Assembly (NCBI RefSeq): GCF_901000735.1
Contig: NC_081551.1
Location: forward strand, 20,054,545-20,118,544
Length of the DNA: 64,000 nt
Origin: Corylus avellana
Taxonomy: Eukaryota > Streptophyta > Magnoliopsida > Fagales > Betulaceae
Reading direction: 5' to 3'
The position numbers and the translations under genes are program-made. Positions 46,076-56,970 of this stretch are shown here, one piece after another (position 1 is the stretch's first letter; the number at the start of each line of letters is the position of its first letter). Below the pieces are notes generated by a model. It was not told the DNA's origin, searched no databases, and worked only from the letters and a program-made list of their open reading frames with translations.

Positions 46076-46256
46076 CTGGCGTGACCCGTCTCAAAACCCG
46101 CCTGTAACCATCGTAACCAGGATCACAACCCGATTCTAATGCCTCAAAACTCGTTTTTTGATTCAAAACTAAAACCTAGAGGTAGAAAGTGAATCATTTA
46201 GGGATTTTATCTCCCTAAAGACAGAAAAAATTGACTCTAGCGCCGGAGAAAGTGAC

Positions 46257-46286
46257 TCACGGCCAGACCCACAGGTCTGGCCGTGA
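46257..46286. repeat. Perfect 12-bp-arm hairpin, unit 4 copy
   Basis: Identical arms and loop to 35642-35671. Confidence 0.7.
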
Positions 46287-46813
46287 CCCGCCTCACAGAT
46301 CTGGAGTGACCCGCCTTTTTGAGCTCAAAATATAGTGTGTGGGTGTATGATATTTTTGTGAATTTATTTTGTGTTTGCTTAAGTGTCAGTTTGTGAGTGG
46401 GGGCTGCCTTTTGCAGATGGTCCGAATTCAAGGTTTACTCATACTTATTTGTTATTTGCAATACTTTTGCTTGTTCTTGAAGATTTTCATATTAGATCTT
46501 GTTCTCGAGCAAGTCAACCCACGCATGGCGTTAAATGGGGGTTTCACTCAACAATCTCGTGATTAAGCTGAGATATATGTTGAACGAACTCAGTAATCAA
46601 GTGGAGGCAAGATGCTTAACAAACCTAATACTAAAATGCCCGTCTATTCCATCTAAAATAGGCTAATAAATTTGCATAGAAAATTTGAGTGAATTCTTTT
46701 CCGTTTGAATAATAATGGTTTGAAGTATTTATTTTTATGACAGAAATTTCATGCAAATCAATTTGAAGGAAATTTTTTCCAACCAACTTTAATAAGTGTC
46801 AAATGTCATCTCT

Positions 46814-46851
<38 letters not shown>

Positions 46852-47488
46852 AATATTCTTAATAGTTATTTATTATCATTTTACTAATTTAAAAATTTAA
46901 ACATTAATCTTTTAAAAATTCAGAGACTTTCCTATTTATATTTAAATTTCTGACTGGATCTGCTTTAGAATCTTTTCTATTTGATGCCATCCTCTTTTTC
47001 TTTTTCTATTTGAGGCTTCATCATTATCCTAGTCCGGATTTCTTTGGGTTGGTTGAAATTATCGGACACGTAATTAAATATTAAAAGGGTTGAGTGGGTT
47101 AATTATCGGAGTCTATAAACGTATAGATCGGCTCTAACTTAAGTCAAGTCAAGTCAAGTCCTCCACGAGTCTTCACCACGGAACATATAAAAACATACAA
47201 CGACCCAAACAATCACAATCACAACAATTTAAAATTTTTGCAACCACGACAATTTTCAGAACAATCCAACCAAGCATAAATAAATAAAAATTAATAGAGA
47301 TTTAGTGACCAAGTAAAAAACTTTTGAAAATAACTTTAAAATACAATAACATTCTAGGGGTACCCAATCGTGAAAATCGTGGCTTAAAAGACTTTTATAG
47401 GTGGGGATAAAATTTAAATTTTTAAGTCAAGTCCATTAACAATAAATTAAACAATATGTGCCTTGTCTCATCCAACAAAACAAAATTA

Positions 47489-47684
47489 GGCTCTGTTCGG
47501 CAAAAGGTTACAATTTTTTTAAAAAAAAACTTTTCAACATTTTTATTTTTTATATTAATTTTATATTAAAAAAAAAAATTCTATACAAAAAATTGAAAGC
47601 GTTTATCTACTTTATATTAGATTAATCATTTTTTTATTACTATTTAGATAAAAATTCAAAATACAATCTTTTACCGAACACACC
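47489..47684. mobile_element. MITE family 2 (PIF/Harbinger-like)
   Basis: A 196-bp AT-rich element with inverted ends GGCTCTGTTCGGCAAAAG and TTTTACCGAACACACC and exact TTA target duplications (47486-47488, 47685-47687). It carries no coding sequence. The unit 3 copy is cut by the gap at 36883. Confidence 0.85.
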
Positions 47685-48004
47685 TTAGGGTTTCAAATGA
47701 TCACGTCACGTCAATCAAAATAAATAAAGGATTGGGATTCTAGGTACAAACTTGACGTGTAAGACCTCCTTTTACTACAAGTATCTTATAAACTTATTTT
47801 ATGAAAATACATGTCACATGGTAATTTACATTTTAGTGATTCATGTGGTAAATGTCACGTAAACTGCTGCATCAGTTTATAAAGGCCTTGTAGTCAAAGT
47901 AACAATACTTTAGCAACACTTAAGTTGTTTTTGTTTTTTTTTTTGTGAAAGAAAATATTGGTTGTCATATAATAACTCAAAAACAAATGGAGCATAAATA
48001 CTCC

Positions 48005-48520
48005 ATCAATCAACATCACGAATACAATCAGGAGTCCAAACTTTATCCATGACATTTTGTTTTGCCACATTCGCTAGGTGATGGGCCGCTATATTAAGGT
48101 CTTTACTAACAAATAAACATTGCCGTCCTCTGAGGAAATTAAGGATCCTATGTATGTTTGTCACTATATGCCCAAACCTTGACAAATTCATTTCCTTTGG
48201 ACAGATCCCTTTCACTACAACTTTGAGCATCTCCTTCCAAAATAATGTTTTGTAATCCCAGTTCTTGGCATAAATGCCATAAACACACTGCAAGATATGC
48301 TCCCACTTCCTCAGCCGAACTTGGGTCTGGTGAGCCCACCCTTGTGAAACTTTATGCTGCAATAACTCTCCCTGCTTGGTTCTGCATTACTATCCCAACT
48401 CCCAACCAGCCTCGCGTCCAGACTAATATCCCAGTTTACCTTAGTCCACCCTTCCGGAGGTGGTTGCCAGCATGCGTTCTGCACCACACCACTCGCTTGT
48501 GGACCCATTTCACTGGACAC
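48005..48520 (-). pseudogene. LINE-type RNase H (RVT_3) relic, copy A
   Basis: Minus-strand fragments in more than one frame: PPPEGWTKVNWDISLDARL, then ELGLQNIILEGDAQS, then CLFVSKDLNIAAHHLANVAK. These are the successive motifs of the RNase H-like domain found at the end of plant LINE polyproteins and in derived proteins. Frame breaks separate the parts, so it is not functional. Confidence 0.75.
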
Positions 48521-49249
48521 AAATTGATTACCGTGTCAAAGTTGGCTAAGCTATTTTATCGGATTGGAATCTTAAGCAATTTTTTGCCCAAATAATTTTG
48601 AATTGTCCACTACTTATTCAGGCATATATTCAGGCATATGAGTATTATGTAAACTCTTTAAAGTCATGCCCAAATTACTAAAATCTAAGTAACAATTGTT
48701 GGAGATACTTATCCATTTTATATGCAGTCAATACAATTTACGAGGAAGCTTACAAAATCTCTGGCAATTTTGTTACGGGTCTGAGTGGAAGTTTGTAGTA
48801 TTTAAATGCATGAGGATTGAGGAACATCCGTTACTACATTCAAATCAGCCCATTAATCTTCTTTTTCTCTTCATTTATTGGTTTTCAAGGAAAATTAATT
48901 ATAACTTTTTTGTTTTGGTAATTGTAACCTAGTCCACTGTTAAGCCTATTTTTGGCGAAAATCATCACAGTAAATTCATCTAATGCTCTGCATCCTTATC
49001 CCAAAGGCCAAGTTCTGCTTCCAATTCCAATCCAAAGATCTTAGCCAAATGGGATCATCAATGTTGCCTAGAAAGATTCCTCACGTCTTCTCTGCCATAA
49101 AGACGCCCATTGACTTCACCCTCTTTCTCTGTATCCTTTCATCTGCTCTAGCACTTCTTTAATTGCCTCTGTATATCTCCCCTGTTCCTGCTTTGTTTTT
49201 GCTCTGCCTTCTACAGCTTTTTTTTTTTTTTTCCCTGATAAATCTCATA

Positions 49250-49992
49250 ATGGATGGCACTGAATCCAAATTTCCACAGAACCCACCTAAGAAAACCCAA
49301 AAGATTGTCCTTGGAGTCCAAATTGGCTTGAGAATTTTGGTAATTGCGACTGCATTGGCTGCAACATGGGTGATGCTCACTAGCAGGCAATCGACAGAGA
49401 TTTTTGGCATCACCTTTGATGCTCGATATAGCTACTCCTCTACTTGCAAGTAAGATAAAACACAAAATAAAAGCAGAGCAAGAAAAAAAACCACTTAATT
49501 ATGGAGGCCATATTTGCTTATTCAACCTTCCATTTGCAGGTTCTTTGCTTTTGCAAATGCTGTCGCATGTGCCTTCGTTCTGCTGTCCTTGCTCTTTGTC
49601 TTATTTTTCTGTCGTCAAGGCCCAAACCCTTCCAACCACTACTACTTGTTCCTACATGATTTGGTATGGTTCTTTTTGTTCTTTTTTTAAGTCCCCAATT
49701 ACAAATATTTCAGGAAAAATGTCTGAAAATTAACTTCTGGTTTTGAATGTGACAGTTTATGATGTCGTTAGTTCTTGCCGGATGCGCGGCTGCGACAGCT
49801 GAAGGGTTCATCGGACGGTATGGGAACAGCCATGCGGGTTGGACTCCAATTTGTGATCACTTCGGCAAATTCTGTAACAAAATGACGACTTCTGTCATAC
49901 TCTCTTACTTGTCTCTCTCCTTCTTACTTATGCTTACTATCATCTCTGCTAGCAAGTCTAGACAGATTCAGGTTTCGAGCTCCTTGATTTAG
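49250..49992 (+). CDS. CASPL-A: CASP-like membrane protein, CASPL1F-like
   Basis: Four-helix membrane protein of 186 aa of the CASP-like (DUF588) family, related to the proteins that build Casparian-strip membrane domains. Exons are 49250-49449, 49540-49663 and 49756-49992, all with GT-AG introns; phases add up exactly to the stop. Helices: about 20-44, 67-90, 104-127 and 152-173. The family's conserved Arg in helix 1 (R28) and Asp in helix 3 (D107) are both present. The N-terminus is a short cytosolic tail. I chose the ATG at 49250 because the upstream in-frame extension from 49163 encodes a low-complexity poly-Phe run. Its subgroup (1F) is judged from overall sequence feel and could be a neighbouring 1-type class. 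Its role here is unknown and unrelated in sequence to the receptor array. One residue differs from the second copy (Leu in FLLML, Phe in copy B). Confidence 0.88.
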
Positions 49993-50206
49993 CTGTAAGT
50001 ATCCTCGAAAGTAGAAGAAAAAGAAAAAGACGATGATGAAAAAGGACGTGTAATTTGAATGATTCTATTTTCATTACAACCCCAACTTCTTGATTTTCCT
50101 ACTTTTTCCACGTGCAAATAGGAATAAGAACAACAGCCCTAACGGTGATTTTACTTGATGCTTAATATTTTGAAACTTGAAACCAAACAAACATTAAGTT
50201 AAAATG

Positions 50207-50730
50207 TAAAGAAATTTGTGGGCCTAACTCATCTTATAAAACCGGTTTTATAAGAGAGGGTTGCGCATTATTTATAAACATGCCCAAGGTCTTGTCCACA
50301 GGCAATGTGAAATTATTTCTCAACACCCTCTCTCACGTACATGCCGATATTTTTTCTGGTTCTTGTCACGAAGTAAGTAGTGCGGGCTCTATTTGTCCTG
50401 TGGTAAGCTTTAATACTATGAAGAAATTTGTGGGCCTAACTCATCTCAGAAAACCAGTTCTACAAGAGAGGGTTGTCCATTCTTTATAAACATGCCCAAG
50501 GTTTTATCCACAGGCAATGTGAGATTATTTCTCAACATCATTAAGCTTTTAGAATAATCGATAGTTTAATATGGTATCAGAGCCAAAGATCCTGGATCAA
50601 ACCTTGACTCCGTCAATTCACTTCCATTTAAATTAAATATTTCACGTGTTGGGCCTTACCTATTAAGTGATTAAATTTATCTCTTCTTATCAGCTTAAAC
50701 TTTTGGGATAATTTGTAGTTTAACAAGATT
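50207..50730 (+). mobile_element. Composite TRIM-type insertion present only in unit A
   Basis: Two parts. The first has direct repeats of about 115 bp (50211-50326 and 50423-50537; GAAATTTGTGGGCCTAACTC) around about 95 bases. The second is a TRIM of the 25615 family in plus orientation with primer-binding site TGGTATCAGAGCC at 50572-50584 and a 3' repeat ending TTTAACA at 50725. Unit B has the uninterrupted site (GTTAAAATGGTCATATT) at about 57920-57936. Confidence 0.8.
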
Positions 50731-51512
50731 GTCATATTTTGAGACAAACAAGTTTACATTAATGGAAGGGACGGCTTTTTGTGACATCATAACGGAGACA
50801 CATGCTTGCTCTTCACGAGCTTGCCATAACCGACGAGAGACACCAAAATTTCAGACATTCTAAAAAGCTACTGTGGTCGACCAGTAGTAGATAAGTGGGT
50901 CGCTTATCTACAAAAATAGAGTGTTAATTACAAAAGTTTTTGTATGAGTAGTTTTTTGTAACTCTATTTCTTCTATAATTGATTGATTTTTTAGGTAGGT
51001 TGTCACGGAGTGGTTTTACTTTTTAAAAGTCCTTCAAAAGGTTATCACTTTGTCACCAAATTAGTTGTGTTGATTAATTTATTGCTTTCATTATAATGGT
51101 CATTGTTAGTGTGGTTTATATTTTTTAAATTCCACGTTAATTGGTAAACACATTCAATTCCACTTCTAGGTGTGTTTGAAGTCTGGGTTTGTTTTTTCAA
51201 TTTATTCAAAAAGGAAAATTAAAAAAATTAAAAACCTTGCTGCACGGCTTTATCGAATTTGAGAGAATGCTTATGGTTCTTACTATTTAGGCTTTTACTG
51301 TGCGAATCTCGGCGAGTAAATGCAACTTTGTTCACGTCTAAATTGAATAACCATAATTAATTTTTCCACCCACTTGTCTTACTTATTCTTTTTATTAAAA
51401 AAAAAAAAAAAAATCACCATTCTTAATACGTGGTGGAAGTAGTTCGGAAAGAGGAAAAAAAGAGTACAAGTTGACTGGAAAAGTATGCATCCAAACAAAA
51501 ATTTGACTGGAA

Positions 51513-51612
51513 NNNNNNNNNNNNNNNNNNNNNNNNNNNNNNNNNNNNNNNNNNNNNNNNNNNNNNNNNNNNNNNNNNNNNNNNNNNNNNNNNNNNNNNN
51601 NNNNNNNNNNNN
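51513..51612. other. Assembly gap (100 N) inside unit A
   Basis: Flanks align to unit B at about 58606 (left) and 59068 (right). If the paralogue is representative, the true missing sequence is near 460 bases of non-coding upstream-block DNA. Confidence 0.95.
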
Positions 51613-51682
51613 ATCCTTTTCATATATACTCAAAAACTCAATATTAATATAAGTCAATAAAAAAAAAAAAAAAAGTGATTGG

Positions 51683-52450
51683 GTGAGTTATCAAACTTTC
51701 TTATGGCCTTCAATAATCACGTGCCGTCTCTGGCCACCACGCTCCACCCAAAGCTTTTGTCGATTTTGCCACATGCCACCACATTCCATCAATAACTCTA
51801 GTTGTCACGCCATTTACCATAACTTTTGCCACTTGTTCTAGATCAGCCGAAATGAGTCCAAAACGACCACTAACACACCCTCACGCGCGAGTCAGGTTCG
51901 GTATGCCAACTTGATAGCCGCCCAAGTGGGCTAATTTATTTTGGCCCGTTGTCGGCGTTTTGGCCCATAGTCGGCCATTTTTTTTAATTTTGGCCAATTT
52001 TTCGGCCTTTGAAGTTTGGCTCATCATAAGTCCTAGCCCATTGTCGACCCTTTTTGGAGTTTGTCCAGTTATCGGCTCTTTTGAATCTGCATTCACCAGC
52101 TACCATCTGCCGCCGTTGTTAGCTACTCGCCAGCCTCTATCTCCTTCGGCAATTGCCACCATCTATGGCCCATTCTCAGCCTCCACCACTACCGTTATTA
52201 TTGTTTCTGATTTCAAATTCAAAGTTTTAAAATATTACACCTTGAATTTGAAGGGGATGTTAGAATATACGAAAAATATATAATATTTTCCGTATATTTC
52301 ATAATTATGTTGATATCAAATATTCTCTATTATGGGGTGATTGTAATCAAATATTTGGATTATAATCAATTAAGAGGATTTGATTACTATACTTATATTT
52401 AGACATTACCCTTATAAATATGAATCTTTGTATTATAGACAAATCACAAT
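51683..52450 (+). mobile_element. Decayed non-autonomous LTR element, unit A copy
   Basis: Interior with repeated GGCCCGTTGTCGGC-like phrases, a purine tract GAAGGGGA at 52250-52257, then an LTR-like TGTTAGAATATACG from 52258. It matches the internal part and 3' LTR start of the element at 53538, but the 5' LTR is missing and the primer site is unrecognisable. Unit B has the same relic at 59152-59868. Confidence 0.7.
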
Positions 52451-53091
52451 GGAACTTAATTATGATCAGCGTGCTGCCTTTCTTTATCACTAAGTCCATA
52501 TGATCTTTGAGTTTGAATTTGAAAAACGAGCAATTAACGACCACAAACAGTTAGAGGAGGTTAATAGTACATTTCCACTACAATTGGCTCTTTCTAGTCA
52601 ATTTCAATTCATCATGCCATTTGTCACGAAATGTTAGCACATCAAGAAAGAACAAAATCCACTCAAGGGGTGTGGAATGTGACAGCCATGGGACTCAGAT
52701 ATGCAAATCAGATTACCAAGTTCTTTACCAGTGGTTGACTGACTAGTTGACTGCTTGACTACTGCAGGAGTAGGAAGGGGGAGGCTATCTAGAAGCTAAT
52801 TATGGATGGGAGAGTACAAAAGTTGTGTAAGCTAGATAGATGAGAAAAGACGAGCTTGCCACCGGTGGTGCAGGAAGATTATTTTGTGATCAGTTCTTAT
52901 ATTTGTTAATACATGCATTTTCAGTTCTTGGGGTATGCATGTCTAACCATGCATATTTGCTTTGTGGGTAGCTATAACTCTGGCTTGTGGATTTTAGTTC
53001 ACCTTTGGTTTCTTCCTGATTTGGGTGTTGTTTATATTTCGTCGTGGTTGGTGTTGCTTTTCAGCTCTGTTTCATTGTTAAATCACTATTT

Positions 53092-53330
53092 GTTATGAAA
53101 GTTTAAATTAACAGAAAGTGAAAAATTTAATCACTTAATCATTACTTTAAGACTCTAATCATGTGTGGAGTCAAACTCTCTTTTATTAGGTGAGGTTCAA
53201 CACGTAAAATATTTAATTGAAATTGGAAGTAAATAATAGAGTCAATGTTCAAACTCATAAGATTTGACTCTGATACCATATTAAATTACCACTTATCCTA
53301 AAAATTTAAATTATTAGAAAGAGATAAATT
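53092..53330 (-). mobile_element. Decayed TRIM, unit A copy
   Basis: Two degenerate copies of the 77-bp TRIM repeat (TAATCACTTAATCATTACTT near 53130; TTAAATTACCACTTATCC from 53281) around an interior ending TGACTCTGATACCATAT, a reversed primer site. The unit B counterpart is at about 60505-60745. Confidence 0.7.
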
Positions 53331-53537
53331 TACATTAAATGGAAGGGATGGCTTTTTGTGACATAGTAACATAGACACATGCTTGCTCTTCACGAGCTTG
53401 CCATGAATAAACGTTGGGCTGATGAGTGACACCAAAATTCAGAAAACCCTGAAAAATATGGCCCATTTCATTCACCACGTTTGAGACCCTCAACAGTGTC
53501 TATAATTCCAGCCTCAAATGAGCAGTTGCATGATTCT

Positions 53538-55161
53538 TGTTAGAATATATGGAAAATATATTATATTTTCCATATATTCCATAATTATGCTAATATTGAA
53601 ATATTCTCTATTTATGGGTTGATTGTAATCATATATTTGGATTGTAATCAAATCAAGGGATTTGATTACCAAACTTGTATTTAGACATTACCCTATAAAT
53701 AGGGACCTTTATATTGTAGACAAATCAAGTTAATGAGCACAATGTAGCCCTTAGGGGTATTCTGAGTGGTGAACGTAGGTGTCTAACACCGAACCACCCG
53801 AAAGTTTTTTGTGTTCATTTTCTCTATATTGCTTCCGCTTATTTTCGCATAATCATTATTTCAACATGGTATCAGAGCCAATTTCTTGTGGTCTTCAATA
53901 ATCACGTGCTGCCTCCGGCCACCATGCTCCGCCCAAAGTTTCTGTGGGTTCTGCCACAACCACCAAATACCAAATCAATCCAGATATTCACTGGCCTGCA
54001 TACTCCTGATAGCCAACACAGGCGTTGCCGTCAGATGACTCCCACCGCGGCTGGTTATACACAGCCAACACCAGTTTTCGTTGATCCACTTCTCCGGCCA
54101 GATCCACTTCCCCGTTGGTTGCCACGGCTTCGGCCTGATTCTGCTCCTGACAGCCAACACCGGCTTCAGTCGAGACGCCATGACTCCACCCACCGTCAGC
54201 CAGCAACCGACCTCCACTTCACTGGCCTGCATACTGTTCGCAGTCGCAAGCAGAGAAATCCCAACGTTTATCAAAGGTGCGAGAAAGCTAGCAAAATTGC
54301 AAACTGCAAGTTGTGGGAGATGATTTATACGGCTGCTAGACGCTGTAACATAGCTAAGAGACGACCTTAAAAGCTCCTCCACCTATGAGGTTTATAAAAT
54401 ATGCAATGGGGATGTGGGTTGCCTTTGTCTATTGATTTTATGGGTAAGTTCTGCTGAATCTTTGGGTTTTGTGGGTGAATTCTGCTAAATCATTAGGGTC
54501 GGTTCCTTTTTTTTTTTTTTTTTTGAGGCTCATTAATAGGCCACGGCAGTTGTTGGCCCTTTTTATTTTGGCTCATTGTTCGATACGGCTGGATTATGCG
54601 GCTCTTTTTTTTTTTTTTTTTGGCTCATTGTCAGCCTTGGCCTGTTGTTGGCCCCTTTTATTTTTGGCTCCTTGTCAGCCCTGGCCCGTTGTCGGCCCTT
54701 TTAAATTTGCATTTACCAGCCACCTGCCGCTGTCGCTGGCCGCCCACCAGCCTCTATCTCCTCCGGCAGTCGTCATCATATACGGCCCGTTCCCCGCCTC
54801 CACCAACGCCGTCATCATTGTTTCGGATTTCAAACTCAAGGTTCCAGAATATTCCACCTTGAGTTTGAGGGGGGATGTTAGAATATATGGAAAATATATT
54901 ATATTTTCCATATATTCCATAATTATGCTAATATTGAAATATTCTCTATTTATGGGTTGATTGTAATCATATATTGGGATTGTAATCAAATCAAGGGATT
55001 TGATTACCAAACTTGTATTTAGACATTACCCTATAAATAGGGACCTTTGTATTGTAGACAAATCAAGTTAATGAGTACAATGTAGCCCTTAGGGATATTC
55101 TGAGTGGTGGACGTAGGTGTCTAACACCGAACCACCCGAAAGTTTTTTGTGTTCATTTTCT
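53538..55161 (+). mobile_element. Young non-autonomous LTR element (LARD/TRIM-like)
   Basis: The 5' LTR is 53538-53866 (329 bp, TGTTAGAATATATGG to TTTCAACA). The primer-binding site TGGTATCAGAGCCA is at 53867-53880. An interior of about 1.0 kb has no gag or pol. A purine tract GAGGGGGGA (54867-54875) precedes the 3' LTR from 54876, which is cut at 55161 by a CACTA element. Over the shared 286 bases the LTRs differ at about five positions. The interior ORF at 53888-54370 is Pro/Arg-rich and matches no retroelement protein I know. Unit B lacks the element at the equivalent point (about 60956). Confidence 0.88.
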
Positions 55162-55892
55162 CACTACAAAAAACACAATTTTTATTGACATAGGTTTATT
55201 GACGTGTCAGGTCGTCTGACACGTCAGTAAATCCTCCTGACGGGGCTTTCCTGACGTGTTTCGGTCGTGAAGAATGTGGGTGTCAGGAAATGAGAATTCC
55301 TGACGTGTCATTTTTGGCACGTCAGGAATTACTGACGTGCTAGATCCAACACGTCAGAAAATACTGACGTGTTGGATTTAACACGTCAGGAAAATTTTTT
55401 AATTAAAAAAAAATCCAAAAAAAATTAAAAAAAGAAAAATTAATTTTTTTAATAATTTTAAATTTCCTGACGTGCCAAAATTGACACGTCAGGAAATTTA
55501 AAATTATTAAAAAAATTATTTTTCTTTTTTTAAAATTTTTCTGGATTTTTTTTTTCAATTAAAAATATTTTTTTTAGTCTGAAGAAGTACGTTTCTTCTT
55601 CCCCCAGCTCTCTCCCTGCTGCCTTCTTCCTTCCTCCATTTGCACTCTCTCTCTCTCTCTTCTTTCCTCCATTTTCAAAAACTCAAACCCAAAAAATCTT
55701 CAAAAAATCAAAAACCCAAATCAAAATATAAACTTTATCCTTCTTCCTTCTTCTATCTTCTTCTCTTCAAATAAAAAATAAAAAATCTCTCAAATCAAAT
55801 CAAAATAAACCAAATCAAAGCTTCTTCAGATCAAAAATCTCTCTTCTTCGATCCTCTTCTCTTCTCCTTTTTTTTTTTTTTTTTTTTTTTTT
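55162..55892 (+). mobile_element. CACTA (En/Spm) transposon end inserted in an LTR
   Basis: It begins CACTACAAAAAACACAATT, the CACTA terminal signature, directly after the LTR base at 55161. From 55199 to 55500 the motif TGACGTGTC or its complement GACACGTCA recurs about ten times in both orientations, as expected of subterminal transposase-binding repeats. A larger inverted repeat, about 55390-55560, has arms meeting around CCAAAATTGA. From about 55580 the sequence turns to CT-rich, intronless leader-like DNA and ends in the gap. Confidence 0.8.
55390..55560. repeat. Long AT-rich inverted repeat in the CACTA end
   Basis: AAATTTCCTGACGTG and CACGTCAGGAAATTT face each other around about ten bases, and pairing continues outward through AATTTTTTTAATAATTTT and its complement. 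The arms are about 75-80 bases, so a stable hairpin is likely. Confidence 0.7.
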
Positions 55893-55992
55893 NNNNNNNN
55901 NNNNNNNNNNNNNNNNNNNNNNNNNNNNNNNNNNNNNNNNNNNNNNNNNNNNNNNNNNNNNNNNNNNNNNNNNNNNNNNNNNNNNNNNNNNN
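55893..55992. other. Assembly gap (100 N) between unit A and unit B
   Basis: It must hide the rest of the CACTA element, the end of the interrupted LTR and the left end of unit B. The left edge is a poly-T run. Confidence 0.99.
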
Positions 55993-56250
55993 TCTTGGCA
56001 TAAATGCCATAAACAAACTGCAAGATATGCTCCCACTGCCTCAGCCGAACTGGGGTCTGGTGATCCCACCCTTGTGAAACTTTTTGCTGCAATAACTCTC
56101 CCTGCTTGGTTCTGCATTACTATCCCAACTCCCAACCGTTCCAGCCTCGCGTCCAGACTAGTATCCCAGTTTACCTTAGTCCACCCTTCCGGAGGTGGTT
56201 GCGTTCTGCACCACACCACTCGCTTGTGGACCCATTTCACTGGACACAAA
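55993..56250 (-). pseudogene. LINE-type RNase H relic, copy B (cut by gap)
   Basis: On the minus strand PPPEGWTKVNWDTSLDARL is followed by GVGIVMQNQAGRVIAAKSF and SSAEAVGAYLAVCLWHLCQ in one frame, the start of the RVT_3 RNase H domain. It is better preserved than copy A, but the rest is lost in the gap. Confidence 0.75.
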
Positions 56251-56970
56251 TTGATTACCGTGTCAAAGTTGGCTAAGCTATTTTATCGGATTGGAATCTT
56301 AAGCAATTTTTTGCCCAAATAATTTTGAATTGTCCACTACTTATTCAGGCATATGAGTTTTATGTAAACTCTTTAAAGTCATGCCCAAATTACTAAAATC
56401 TAAGTAACAATTGTTGGAGATACTTATCCATTTTATATGCAGTCAATACAATTTACGAGGAAGCTTACAAAATCTCTGGCAATTTTGTTACGGGTCTGAG
56501 TGGAAGTTTGTAGTATTTAAATGCATGAGGATTGAGGAACATCCGTTACTACATTCAAATCAGCCCATTAATCTTCTTTTTCTCTTCATTTATTGGTTTT
56601 CAAGGAAAATTAATTATAACTTTTTTGTTTTGGTAATTGTAACCTAGTCCACTGTTAAGCCTATTTTTGGCGAAAATCATCACAGTAAATTCATCTAATG
56701 CTCTGCATCCTTATCCCAAAGGCCAAGTTCTGCTTCCAATTCCAATCCAAAGATCTTAGCCAAATGGGATCATCAATGTTGCCTAGAAAGATTCCTCACG
56801 TCTTCTCTGCCATAAAGACGCCCATTGACTTCACCCTCTTTCTCTGTATCCTTTCATCTGCTCTAGCACTTCTTTAATTGCCTCTGTATATCTCCCCTGT
56901 TCCTGCTTTGTTTTTGCTCTGCCTTCTACAGCTTCTTTTTTTTTTTTTTTTTTTCCTGATAAATCTCATA

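Larger units (their letters stand above)
40004..47495. repeat. Segmental duplication unit 4 (carries RLK5)
   Basis: Collinear with 29612-36882 at high identity. It differs by an extra tandem repeat copy downstream of the receptor (45612-46075), loss of most of the TA run (near 41206), and small indels. The stretch 40009-41842 is AT-rich non-coding DNA. The stretch 44973-47488 is non-coding 3' flank. Confidence 0.92.
48263..53537. repeat. Segmental duplication unit A (carries CASPL-A)
   Basis: Collinear with 55993-60956. It contains the LINE RNase H relic, the CASP-like gene, a decayed LTR element and a TRIM-type repeat. It differs by an insertion at 50207-50730 and an assembly gap at 51513. 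The stretch 50731-51500 is AT-rich and non-coding. The stretch 52460-53090 is non-coding and includes upstream-block-like motifs (GCTATCTAGAAGCTAATTAT at 52785). Confidence 0.9.

Noticed and set aside
49163..49249. Upstream in-frame ATG-like start of CASPL-A (and 56878 for CASPL-B)
   Set aside because: The extension is a poly-pyrimidine leader encoding Leu/Phe runs whose length varies between copies; the family starts with a short charged N-terminus, as from 49250.
53888..54370. 160-aa ORF inside the young LTR element
   Set aside because: Pro/Arg-rich, overlapped by an equally long antisense ORF, and without gag or pol motifs; treated as element interior, not a gene.
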